Both the position numbers and the translations under genes were made by a program. Shown piece after piece: positions 1 through 5,399 of a stretch of 5,409 nucleotides of DNA (positions within the stretch are counted from its first letter, which is position 1; every line of letters begins with the position of its first letter). The notes under the pieces were generated by a model that worked only from the letters and a program-made list of their open reading frames with translations, did no database searches and had not been told where the DNA came from. Origin of the DNA: Corallincola sp. (GTDB lineage: Bacteria; Pseudomonadota; Gammaproteobacteria; Enterobacterales; Neiellaceae); NCBI GenBank assembly GCA_017998495.1, contig JAGOCY010000132.1, positions 1 to 5,409 on the forward strand. The letters run 5' to 3'.

Positions 1-1
1 C

Positions 2-436
2 ACCGAACAGCAGCCGGTGGCGCGCTGGAACGATGGCTTTCTGCTCAATGCCGCTGGTCAGCCCTTTGCCGTGCCGGATCCGGAGCGCGCTGGCCCGCTG
101 CCGCAGCTGCGTGGCCCCAGTGGTAGTGAAGCCAAGGTGCTGGATGGTTGGCAGCGTTTTTCTAGCCTGTTGACGGCTGGGGGCCATGCGGCCGCGGCTG
201 TAGCCTTGTCCAGCCGCCATGCCTGGCAGGTGACCCTGGATAGCGGCATTGAGCTGCGTCTTGGCACTGAAGATGGCATTAACCGTATTGATCGTTTTAT
301 GAAGGTGTTCAGCTCATTGCCCGATACCGACAAGACCCGGCTGGCTTACGCCGACCTGCGTTACGACACCGGGCTGGCGGTTGGCTGGAAGCCGGAAGAA
401 CCCAAGCCCACTGACACGAAGAAAAAAGGCTCATGA
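2..436 (+). CDS. ftsQ: Cell division protein FtsQ, C-terminal part (5' end outside window)
   Basis: This is the last 144 codons of FtsQ, a bitopic inner-membrane divisome protein that recruits the FtsB/FtsL pair through its periplasmic domain. The frame is open from the window edge, so the gene starts upstream; the cytoplasmic tail, membrane helix and most of the POTRA domain are missing. What remains is the periplasmic beta domain. The segment PVARWNDGFLLNAAGQPF resembles E. coli FtsQ, and the near-terminal DLRYDTGLAVGW matches the conserved DLRYDSGAAVGW strand, the region known in E. coli to dock FtsB. A lysine-rich tail (DTKKKGS) closes the protein. The stop TGA at 434-436 overlaps the ftsA start as ATGA, which implies translational coupling. 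The family is identified from these motifs and from the position directly before ftsA. Confidence 0.95.
   Translation, partial: TEQQPVARWNDGFLLNAAGQPFAVPDPERAGPLPQLRGPSGSEAKVLDGWQRFSSLLTAGGHAAAAVALSSRHAWQVTLDSGIELRLGTEDGINRIDRFMKVFSSLPDTDKTRLAYADLRYDTGLAVGWKPEEPKPTDTKKKGS
422..429 (+). promoter_or_regulatory. ftsA ribosome binding site inside ftsQ
   Basis: The run AAAAAAGG ends only 3 nt before the ftsA ATG at 433. This is close for a Shine-Dalgarno element. Together with the 4-nt ATGA overlap, it suggests that ftsA translation depends partly on ribosomes finishing ftsQ. Confidence 0.5.
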
Positions 437-1671
437 GCAAGGCAAGCGAAGCAAAACTGGTAGTCGGCCTTGATATTGGCACCGCCAAGGTGGCGGCGCT
501 GGTGGGCGAAGTGATGCCGGATGGCGAGATCAGCGTCATCGGTGTTGGCTCGCACCTGTCGCGCGGCATGGACAAAGGCGGGGTCAACGATCTCGATTCG
601 GTGGTGCGCTCGGTGCAGCGCGCGCTGGATGAGGCCGAGCTGATGGCCGGCTGTCAGATCAGCAGCGTCTATCTGTCGATCAGCGGTCGCCATATCGGTT
701 GCCAGAATGAAAACGGCATGGTCTCGATCAATCAGGACGAGGTCACCCAGGACGACGTCGATAACGTTATCCATACCGCCAAATCGGTGCCGATCTCCGA
801 TGAACGGCGCATTCTGCATGTGCTGCCGCAAGAGTTCGCCATCGACTGTCAGGAGGGGATCAAGAGCCCTATCGGCATGTCCGGCATGCGCCTCGAAGCC
901 AAGGTGCACATCATCACCTGCGCCAATGATATGGCCCGCAACATCGTCAAGTGTGTGGAACGCTGCGGCCTGCGCTCCGACAAGCTGATCTTCTCGGCCC
1001 TGGCTTCGGGTTATGCGGTGCTGACCGATGACGAAAAAGAGCTGGGTGTCTGTTTGGTAGACATGGGAGGCGGTACCATGGACATCGCCATCTGGACCGG
1101 CGGTGCCATTCGTCATACCGCCGTGATCCCGGTGGCCGGTAATCAGGTCACTTCCGATATCGCCAAGATCTTCCGCACGCCGCTGAGCCACGCCGAAGAG
1201 CTCAAGGTGCAGTATGCCTGTGCCCTGCGCGAGCTGGTGAGCCGTGAGGAGAGCATTGACGTGGCCAGTGTTGGTGGTCGTCCGGCGCGCTCGATGTCGC
1301 GCCTGACTCTGGCCGAGGTGGTGGAGCCGCGTTATCACGAGCTGTTCGAGCTGGTGCTGGATGAGATCCGCCATGTTGGTCTCGACGAGCAGCAGCTGGC
1401 GGCAGGCATAGTGTTGACCGGCGGCGCCGCCAAGATGGAAGGGGTGGCTGAGTTTGCCGAAGGAATTTTTCAGGTGCCGGTACGGGTCGGTGCGCCGATC
1501 AAGGTGCGCGGCCTGACCGATTACATCAATGACCCGACCTACGCTACGGCGGTCGGGTTGTTGCATTACGGCAGGGAAGAGATGCAGTTGAGCAGCAAGG
1601 AGAAGCGCAGCGGTGACGGAGTGAGCGGACTCTGGAGCCGGGTGCAGAGCTGGTTCAAAGGTGAGTTTTAA
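433..1671 (+). CDS. ftsA: Cell division protein FtsA (actin-like membrane anchor of FtsZ)
   Basis: The 412-residue protein is close to E. coli FtsA (420 aa). FtsA binds ATP, polymerises under the inner membrane, ties FtsZ filaments to it and recruits later divisome proteins. Actin/Hsp70-fold motifs are visible in order: phosphate-1 LDIGTAKV (residues 13-20), the FtsA-specific 1C subdomain region (about 84-162), phosphate-2 DMGGGTMDIAI (210-220), and the adenosine motif IVLTGGAAKMEG (326-337). Further conserved stretches are SRGMDKGGVND (43-53) and GLTDYINDPTYATAVGLLHYG (360-380 region). After a short variable linker the protein ends in an amphipathic helix, GLWSRVQSWFKGEF (399-412), the membrane-targeting sequence. 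The start is fixed by the ATGA overlap with ftsQ and by similarity from the first residues on. Nothing is missing. Confidence 0.98.
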   Translation: MSKASEAKLVVGLDIGTAKVAALVGEVMPDGEISVIGVGSHLSRGMDKGGVNDLDSVVRSVQRALDEAELMAGCQISSVYLSISGRHIGCQNENGMVSINQDEVTQDDVDNVIHTAKSVPISDERRILHVLPQEFAIDCQEGIKSPIGMSGMRLEAKVHIITCANDMARNIVKCVERCGLRSDKLIFSALASGYAVLTDDEKELGVCLVDMGGGTMDIAIWTGGAIRHTAVIPVAGNQVTSDIAKIFRTPLSHAEELKVQYACALRELVSREESIDVASVGGRPARSMSRLTLAEVVEPRYHELFELVLDEIRHVGLDEQQLAAGIVLTGGAAKMEGVAEFAEGIFQVPVRVGAPIKVRGLTDYINDPTYATAVGLLHYGREEMQLSSKEKRSGDGVSGLWSRVQSWFKGEF

Positions 1672-1693
1672 CAGGGTGAGATTCAGGATTAGC

Positions 1694-1697
1694 GGAG
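1694..1697 (+). promoter_or_regulatory. ftsZ ribosome binding site
   Basis: GGAG lies 7 nt before the ATG at 1705, within the 33-nt ftsA-ftsZ gap. This is a well-placed Shine-Dalgarno element, consistent with high independent translation of FtsZ. No convincing promoter is seen in the gap itself; in E. coli the ftsZ promoters lie inside the upstream genes. Confidence 0.75.
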
Positions 1698-1704
1698 ACC
1701 AAAC

Positions 1705-2871
1705 ATGAGCATTTACGAAATGGATGCGACCAGCGATGCAGTGATCAAGGTGTTCGGCGTTGGCGGTGGCGGCGGCAACGCCGTTAACCACATGGTCGAG
1801 CACGCCATTGAAGGGGTTGAGTTTTACGTCGCCAATACCGACGCTCAGGCCCTGCGCAAAAACGCAGCGCCATTCAAGATCCAGATCGGTTCGGCGGTGA
1901 CCAAGGGGCTCGGCGCAGGCGCCAACCCGGATGTGGGCCGTCAGTCGGCGCTGGAAGATCGCGACAACATCAAGAAGGCGATCGAAGGTGCCGACATGGT
2001 GTTCATCGCCGCCGGCATGGGCGGTGGTACCGGTACCGGTGCTGCCCCGATCGTGGCCGAAGTGGCGCGTGAAATGGGTATCCTGACCGTGGCTGTGGTT
2101 ACCAAGCCGTTCCCGTTTGAAGGCAAAAAGCGTCTGGCCTTTGCTGACCAGGGGATCGCCGAGCTGGCCAAGCACGTTGACTCGCTGATCACCATCCCCA
2201 ACGACAAGCTGCTCAAGGTGCTGGGCCGTGGGACCACCCTGCTCGATGCCTTCGCCGCCGCTAACAACGTGCTGCTGGGCGCGGTGCAGGGGATTGCCGA
2301 GCTGATCACCCGTCCGGGTCTGATCAACGTCGACTTCGCTGACGTGCGCACCGTCATGTCCGAGATGGGCACGGCGATGATGGGCACTGGCGTAGCCCGC
2401 GGTGAAGACCGTGCTGAAGAGGCCGCCGAGCGCGCCATCTCCAGCCCGCTGCTGGAAGATGTGGATCTGGCCGGTGCCCGCGGCATCTTGGTCAACATCA
2501 CGGCCGGCATGGATATCAGCATCGAAGAGTTCGAGAAGGTCGGTAACGCGGTCAAGGCGTTTGCCTCTGAAAACGCCACTGTGGTGGTGGGTGCCGTCAT
2601 CGATCCTGAGATGAGTGAGGAACTTCGCGTCACTGTTGTTGCCACAGGTATCGGTCAGGATCGCAAGCCTGAGATCACCCTGGTGAGCAACCGTGAACGC
2701 GAGCGCGAGCGGATGCAGATGTTCAGCCCGAGCCGTGACCGCTTCGACCTGGACGAGCGTGACGAGCGTCCGGCCCGAGTTCAGCGCGTGGCCAATGGAG
2801 GCGCCCAGAACAGCCGTGGTGACATGGACCTGCTCGACATTCCGGCCTTCCTGCGGCGGCAGGCTGACTAA
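1705..2871 (+). CDS. ftsZ: Cell division protein FtsZ (tubulin-like GTPase)
   Basis: The 388-residue FtsZ polymerises with GTP into the cytokinetic ring at midcell. The glycine-rich loop GVGGGGGNAVNHM lies at 18-30, the tubulin signature GGGTGTG at 106-112, and the T7 synergy loop NVDFADVRTVM at 208-218, with D210 and D213 as the acidic residues that complete GTP hydrolysis in the neighbouring subunit. The globular domain ends near residue 317 (VVATGIGQ). A variable linker of about 55 residues follows, rich in alternating Arg and acidic residues (RERERER at 330-336, DERDER at 350-355). The conserved C-terminal peptide DLLDIPAFLRRQAD (375-388) is the docking site for FtsA, ZipA, MinC and similar partners. 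The ATG at 1705 has a GGAG at good spacing. The body resembles E. coli FtsZ more than Pseudomonas FtsZ. It is intact. Confidence 0.99.
   Translation: MSIYEMDATSDAVIKVFGVGGGGGNAVNHMVEHAIEGVEFYVANTDAQALRKNAAPFKIQIGSAVTKGLGAGANPDVGRQSALEDRDNIKKAIEGADMVFIAAGMGGGTGTGAAPIVAEVAREMGILTVAVVTKPFPFEGKKRLAFADQGIAELAKHVDSLITIPNDKLLKVLGRGTTLLDAFAAANNVLLGAVQGIAELITRPGLINVDFADVRTVMSEMGTAMMGTGVARGEDRAEEAAERAISSPLLEDVDLAGARGILVNITAGMDISIEEFEKVGNAVKAFASENATVVVGAVIDPEMSEELRVTVVATGIGQDRKPEITLVSNRERERERMQMFSPSRDRFDLDERDERPARVQRVANGGAQNSRGDMDLLDIPAFLRRQAD
2752..2769 (+). repeat. Tandem 9-bp direct repeat in the ftsZ linker
   Basis: GACGAGCGT occurs twice in direct tandem and in frame, encoding Asp-Glu-Arg twice (residues 350-355) in the disordered linker of FtsZ. 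This type of repeat can change copy number by slippage without breaking the frame, in a part of FtsZ known to vary in length and sequence between species. Confidence 0.8.
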
Positions 2872-2883
2872 AAAATAGTCAGC
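2863..2883 (+). other. Inverted repeat spanning the ftsZ stop codon
   Basis: GCTGACTA and TAGTCAGC form a perfect 8-bp stem around a loop of five A (2871-2875). The left arm contains the last FtsZ codon and the first two bases of the TAA stop. No U-run follows, so this is not a standard intrinsic terminator. It could slow decay of the ftsZ message or mark a processing point between ftsZ and lpxC. The structure is seen in the sequence; any role is inference. Confidence 0.5.
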
Positions 2884-2886
2884 AGC

Positions 2887-2916
2887 TTGCCGATAGACGG
2901 GGGTAACTGGTACGAT
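2887..2916 (+). promoter_or_regulatory. Weak candidate sigma-70 promoter for lpxC
   Basis: TTGCCG (2887-2892, 4 of 6 matches to TTGACA) and TACGAT (2911-2916, 4 of 6 to TATAAT) stand 18 bp apart in the 88-nt ftsZ-lpxC gap. Transcription would begin near 2923 and give a short lpxC leader. The match is modest, and lpxC could equally be transcribed from upstream. Confidence 0.3.
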
Positions 2917-2926
2917 TTGTGCCAGT
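2906..2926 (+). other. Imperfect palindrome overlapping the candidate lpxC -10 box
   Basis: ACTGGTAC and GTGCCAGT are 8-base arms around the 5-base spacer GATTT; seven pairs are Watson-Crick and one is T-G. On DNA this is an operator-like dyad covering the candidate -10 box; in RNA from an upstream start it is a hairpin. No known regulator site is recognised. Confidence 0.4.
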
Positions 2927-2930
2927 GAAC

Positions 2931-2944
2931 GGGGCAACTGCCCC
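2931..2944 (+). other. GC hairpin just upstream of the lpxC ribosome binding site
   Basis: GGGGC and GCCCC form a 5-bp all-GC stem with loop AACT, ending 2 nt before the GGAG of lpxC. Its closeness to the ribosome binding site suggests a possible effect on translation initiation. The structure is seen; the function is inferred. Confidence 0.35.
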
Positions 2945-2946
2945 TT

Positions 2947-2950
2947 GGAG
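2947..2950 (+). promoter_or_regulatory. lpxC ribosome binding site (sets the start at 2960)
   Basis: GGAG lies 9 nt before the ATG at 2960. An in-frame TTG at 2945 would add five residues, but it overlaps this ribosome binding site. The ATG start gives the residue numbering of E. coli LpxC, so it is preferred. Confidence 0.8.
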
Positions 2951-2959
2951 AAAGAGAAG

Positions 2960-3871
2960 ATGGTGAAACAACGCACGATTTCTCAACTGATCCGCACACA
3001 GGGGATTGGCCTGCATTCCGGTAACAAGGTGTCGCTCACCCTGCGCCCTGCTGCCGCCAACACAGGCATCCTGTTCCGCCGTGTGGATCTGCCCGAGGTC
3101 GTGGAGTGGCGCAGCGAGCCCGAGTTCGTGCGCGATACCATGCTGTGTACCTGCTTGGTCAACGAGCAGGGGGTACGTCTCTCCACGGTAGAACACCTGA
3201 TGGCGGCCCTCGCTGGCCTCGGCATCGACAACATTGTGGTCGAAGTCGATGCCCCCGAGATCCCGATCATGGACGGTTCAGCCGCCCCCTTTGTCTATCT
3301 GCTGCAGAGTGCTGGCATTAGCGAGCTGAAGGCGGCCAAGCGTTTCATCCGCATCAAGGAAACCATTCGCGTCGAAGATGGCGATAAGTGGGCCGAACTG
3401 CGCCCCTATGATGGTTTCCGGGTGGATTTCGCCATCGATTTCCGTCACCCGGCGATCGATGGCACCCGCCAAAAGCTGGCGCTTGATCTGTCGGCCAGCT
3501 CCTTCAGCCGCGAGATCAGCCGTGCCCGCACCTTCGGTTTCCTCAAGGAGATCGAACAGTTGCGTGCCAACAATCTGGCCCGTGGCGGTAGCCTGGCTAA
3601 CGCGGTGGTGCTCGATGAATACCGCATCCTTAATGACGACGGTCTCCGTTATGAGGATGAGTTCGTCAAGCACAAGATCCTCGACGCCATCGGCGATCTC
3701 TACATGCTGGGCAAGCCGCTGATCGGTGAGCTGCGCGCTTACAAGTCGGGTCATGCGCTCAACAACAAGTTGGCGCGGGCGCTGCAGGCCAGCCCGCAGA
3801 GCTGGGAAATGGTCACCTTCGATTCCGCTGACGAGGTGCCGGTTTCCTATCAGCTGCCACAACTGATCTGA
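2960..3871 (+). CDS. lpxC: UDP-3-O-acyl-N-acetylglucosamine deacetylase LpxC
   Basis: The 303-residue zinc enzyme removes the acetyl group from UDP-3-O-acyl-GlcNAc in the cytoplasm, the committed step of lipid A synthesis. Length and numbering agree with E. coli LpxC (305 aa). Zinc ligands H79, H238 and D242 are present, as are the general base E78 (in STVEHL), T191 and F192 (RARTFGF), K239, D246, and H265 ([10 protein letters not shown]). The motif [18 protein letters not shown] (98-115) is also conserved. The gene follows ftsZ, the usual gammaproteobacterial order, and is closed by an intrinsic terminator 24 nt downstream. The C-terminus ([10 protein letters not shown]) lacks the E. coli-type nonpolar tail ending in AVLA that FtsH recognises, so turnover control may differ. 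The enzyme is otherwise complete and should be active. Confidence 0.98.
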   Translation: MVKQRTISQLIRTQGIGLHSGNKVSLTLRPAAANTGILFRRVDLPEVVEWRSEPEFVRDTMLCTCLVNEQGVRLSTVEHLMAALAGLGIDNIVVEVDAPEIPIMDGSAAPFVYLLQSAGISELKAAKRFIRIKETIRVEDGDKWAELRPYDGFRVDFAIDFRHPAIDGTRQKLALDLSASSFSREISRARTFGFLKEIEQLRANNLARGGSLANAVVLDEYRILNDDGLRYEDEFVKHKILDAIGDLYMLGKPLIGELRAYKSGHALNNKLARALQASPQSWEMVTFDSADEVPVSYQLPQLI

Positions 3872-3895
3872 TTCAGGGATTGAACAGGCACAAGG

Positions 3896-3930
3896 AAGCG
3901 CCAGCAGTAGTGCTGGCGCTTTTGTTTTTT
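3896..3930 (+). terminator. Rho-independent terminator after lpxC
   Basis: GCGCCAGCA and TGCTGGCGC form a perfect 9-bp stem with loop GTAG, extendable by two A-T pairs (arms 3896-3906 and 3911-3921). It is followed by a T-rich tract (TTTTGTTTTTT, 3920-3930). This ends the ftsQ-ftsA-ftsZ-lpxC unit. Read on the minus strand, the same hairpin lies just beyond the dciA frame but is followed only by TTCCTTG, so it should terminate the opposing transcript poorly. The T tract also forms part of the TAA (3929-3931) that ends the extended dciA frame. Confidence 0.92.
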
Positions 3931-3994
3931 AGCGATTGCGGTTGCCGAGGCGGGCTAGGCGTTCGACGGCCGCGCCCAGTTCACCGCCCAGCTG
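3929..3994 (-). pseudogene. Detached C-terminal tail of dciA, beyond the in-frame TAG
   Basis: Directly after the dciA TAG (3995-3997) the same frame stays open for 21 codons and stops at TAA (3929-3931). The tail begins QLGGELGAAVERLARL and ends in a basic NRNR. It has the look of a coding helix with the same GC-rich codon choice, and a C-terminal helix of the type ELL...ALERLAR is usual for this family in relatives. It is probably the original end of the gene, giving 151 residues with the TAG as codon 130. A single C-to-T change (CAG to TAG, giving Gln-Gln in the ancestor) would explain it. It might instead be a base-call error. Confidence 0.6.
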
Positions 3995-4384
3995 CTAGCC
4001 AAGGCGGTGCAAGAGCTCGCCACTGTGCGCGCTGATGGTGCGCTGATAGAGCGGGGCGGCAGGAGCCGGGCTGAGCTCCGGACGTGGCCGGACCACCATG
4101 TCCAGGCCGCGCAGGTCGGTCATGCCGCCCTGGCGCAGGCTTTGCAGTAATTGGGTACGCTGGAAGCGGGCCCGTTGCAGCCAGCTACCGCTGCTGACAT
4201 GCAGCAGTAACTGGCCGCGATCATAGTTGGCTACCCGGATGTGACTCGCGAGAGGCTCACCGGCGGCCGCAGACACGAGGGATTGAATCGCGCTCAATTG
4301 TTGTGCGCGACGTTGGAGTTTGCTGAGGGTGGTTGTGCTACCGTCCAGCAGCTCGGTAATCGCTCGCGGCCGTGGGTCGCTCAT
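3995..4384 (-). CDS. dciA: DciA-family (DUF721) protein, probably truncated by a TAG
   Basis: The 129-residue DUF721 protein is the presumed DciA, which acts with the replicative helicase DnaB in bacteria lacking DnaC-type loaders. Family features are an N-terminal stretch PRAITELLDG, a helix LSKLQRRAQQLSAIQSLV (20-37), a central segment ending LLLHVSSGSWLQRARFQRTQLLQSLR (59-84) with the typical SxxW...R pattern of the domain core, and a beta strand LDMVVRPRPE (94-103). The core domain appears complete. The frame ends at TAG (3995-3997) in the middle of the C-terminal helix ELLHRLG and resumes afterwards (see 3929-3994). In Vibrio DciA the C-terminal region takes part in helicase and DNA contacts, so the shortening may matter. 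Start: the ATG at 4384 begins MSDPRPRAI. An in-frame ATG at 4414 would add MFKPTRTTKP and overlap the divergent gene. Neither has a clear Shine-Dalgarno, and 4384 fits the family start better. The identification rests on the domain pattern and on its place between lpxC and secA. Confidence 0.8.
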   Translation of the reverse strand: MSDPRPRAITELLDGSTTTLSKLQRRAQQLSAIQSLVSAAAGEPLASHIRVANYDRGQLLLHVSSGSWLQRARFQRTQLLQSLRQGGMTDLRGLDMVVRPRPELSPAPAAPLYQRTISAHSGELLHRLG

Positions 4385-4400
4385 TGGCTTTGTCGTACGA

Positions 4401-4406
4401 GTAGGT
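4401..4406 (+). promoter_or_regulatory. Ribosome binding site of the M23 peptidase gene
   Basis: GTAGGT, a partial anti-Shine-Dalgarno match, ends 6 nt before the ATG at 4413 and supports that start over in-frame codons farther upstream (such as a TTG-type start near 4320), which lie inside dciA on the other strand. Confidence 0.5.
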
Positions 4407-4412
4407 TTGAAC

Positions 4413-5303
4413 ATGAGTCTAGCAATCACGATCAGCTTCGGAAATGGGCGCGAACTGCGCTGCGGACCTGCAGCCATCGGCGTGGTGGCCATGGCCTTGG
4501 CGGCCGTCCTCTGGTTTAACGCCTGGCAAGCGCCCGCTGCGGTGGTCCAGTTGCCCGAAGCCAACACCGCCAGCGCCGAAGTAGCCGCTCTGCGCGAAGC
4601 TATTAACTCCCAGATGACTCAGCTGGCTGCCCGGGTCGGCGCGGTTCAGGCCAAGGCCCAGCGCCTTGAAGCTCTGGGTCAGGAGATGGCCAACCGTTAC
4701 GCCAGCGGTGATGTCGAGTTCAGCGTTGCCGCTGAGCCGGCGCTCGGTGGCCCAGCCCAGATGCCGGCGCGACTGGAGGGCTCTGACGATCTGCTGAGCC
4801 TGATGGAGCAGCTGGAACTGGTCGGTCGTCAGCTCGATCAGGGTGGCGATCAGCTGGTGGCCCTCGACAGCGTGCTGCGCGGTGAAGAGGTGGCCAATGC
4901 CACCGGTGTGGCCGGCAAGCCAGTGCGCAGCGGTTACATCTCCAGCTACTTTGGTGTGCGTGCCGACCCCTTTAACGGGCGTGCCACCCGTCATCTGGGT
5001 ATCGATTTTGCCGGTCGCCCCGGCTCGGCGGTGGTGGCTACTGGCGCTGGCATTGTGGTTGAGGCCAGTTACCATCGCGAGTACGGCAACATGATCGAAA
5101 TCGACCACGGCAATGGTCTGCGCACCCGCTACGGCCACAACCAGTCACTGCTGGTCAAGCCGGGCGAACTGGTGACTCGCGGCCAGGTGATCGCGCGCAT
5201 GGGCTCGACCGGCCGCTCCACCGGCAACCACCTGCACTATGAAGTATTGCGTGACGGCAAGCAGGTTAACCCGCTGAAATATGTCTACCCGCGACAGGGC
5301 TGA
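4413..5303 (+). CDS. Membrane-anchored M23-family metallopeptidase (LytM-type endopeptidase)
   Basis: This 296-residue protein is probably a peptidoglycan endopeptidase that cuts cross-links in the periplasm. A short basic N-terminus precedes one hydrophobic helix (about 17-38), a signal anchor that places the rest outside. Two helical, Gln/Leu-rich stretches (about 53-97 and 124-157) look like coiled coil and may regulate or position the enzyme. The M23 domain occupies about 172-292. Zinc and catalytic residues are present: H194 and D198 (HLGID), H242 (RYGHN) and H273/H275 (GNHLHYEV). All LAS-type ligands are intact, so this is an active enzyme rather than a degenerate activator such as EnvC or NlpD. 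It occupies the place before secA that holds secM in enterobacteria; an M23 gene at this spot is known in Pseudomonas and other gammaproteobacteria. It is divergent from dciA, with 28 bp between starts. The exact substrate bond is unknown. Confidence 0.92.
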   Translation: MSLAITISFGNGRELRCGPAAIGVVAMALAAVLWFNAWQAPAAVVQLPEANTASAEVAALREAINSQMTQLAARVGAVQAKAQRLEALGQEMANRYASGDVEFSVAAEPALGGPAQMPARLEGSDDLLSLMEQLELVGRQLDQGGDQLVALDSVLRGEEVANATGVAGKPVRSGYISSYFGVRADPFNGRATRHLGIDFAGRPGSAVVATGAGIVVEASYHREYGNMIEIDHGNGLRTRYGHNQSLLVKPGELVTRGQVIARMGSTGRSTGNHLHYEVLRDGKQVNPLKYVYPRQG

Positions 5304-5399
5304 TGGGGAATAATACGACCCAACTTTTTGACACCTGACAGGGTTAGTGCGCCCGTCGCGGCGCACACTAGGCCCTTCTGCTAACCATAGATCGAGTCC
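5304..5399 (+). promoter_or_regulatory. Probable secA leader and promoter region
   Basis: This 96-nt gap between the M23 stop and the ATG at 5400 contains a perfect -35 consensus TTGACA (5328-5333), but no good -10 box 16-18 bp downstream. An AATAAT (5309-5314, 5 of 6 to TATAAT) lies upstream of it without a -35 partner. A stem-loop follows at 5347-5366. No small open frame able to encode a SecM-like arrest peptide fits in the gap. A separate secA promoter is therefore possible but unproven. Confidence 0.35.
5347..5366 (+). other. GC-rich stem-loop in the secA leader
   Basis: GTGCGCC and GGCGCAC pair perfectly (7 bp) around a 6-base loop CGTCGC; two further A-T pairs (TA with TA at 5369-5370) can form after a 2-nt bulge. 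No T tract follows, so it is not a standard terminator. It lies 33 nt before the presumed secA ATG and could be a leader structure affecting secA expression or limiting read-through. Confidence 0.5.

Noticed and set aside
2024..2042. Repeat-like GGTACC GGTACC palindromes
   Set aside because: They encode the conserved Gly-Thr-Gly-Thr-Gly tubulin signature of FtsZ, so the repetition is explained by protein constraint.
2945..2959. Alternative TTG start for lpxC adding MEKEK
   Set aside because: It would overlap the GGAG ribosome binding site, and the ATG at 2960 gives exact E. coli LpxC residue numbering.
361..2976. A very long open frame on the minus strand (about 870 codons) antisense to ftsA and ftsZ
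   Set aside because: It lies opposite highly conserved coding sequence and arises from GC-rich codon bias that removes stops in one antisense frame. It is rich in His, Gln and Arg, shows no recognisable domain, and has no supporting start signal.
3278..3862. Antisense open frame opposite lpxC (about 194 codons)
   Set aside because: It is a shadow of lpxC codon usage, with no recognisable family and no ribosome binding site.
4415..4461. Possible dciA promoter on the minus strand (TTTCCG, 17 bp, TAGACT)
   Set aside because: The -35 matches poorly and the -10 only 4 of 6; in this sequence such matches occur by chance, so it is not listed as a feature.
4385..4567. Extension of dciA upstream to an ATG at 4567, adding 61 residues
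   Set aside because: It would run through the N-terminal coding region of the M23 gene, including its membrane helix, and the added residues do not resemble the family. The start at 4384 (or at most 4414) is preferred.
4419..5138. Antisense open frame opposite the M23 gene (about 239 codons)
   Set aside because: The plus-strand protein has intact catalytic motifs, whereas the antisense translation has no domain-like pattern.
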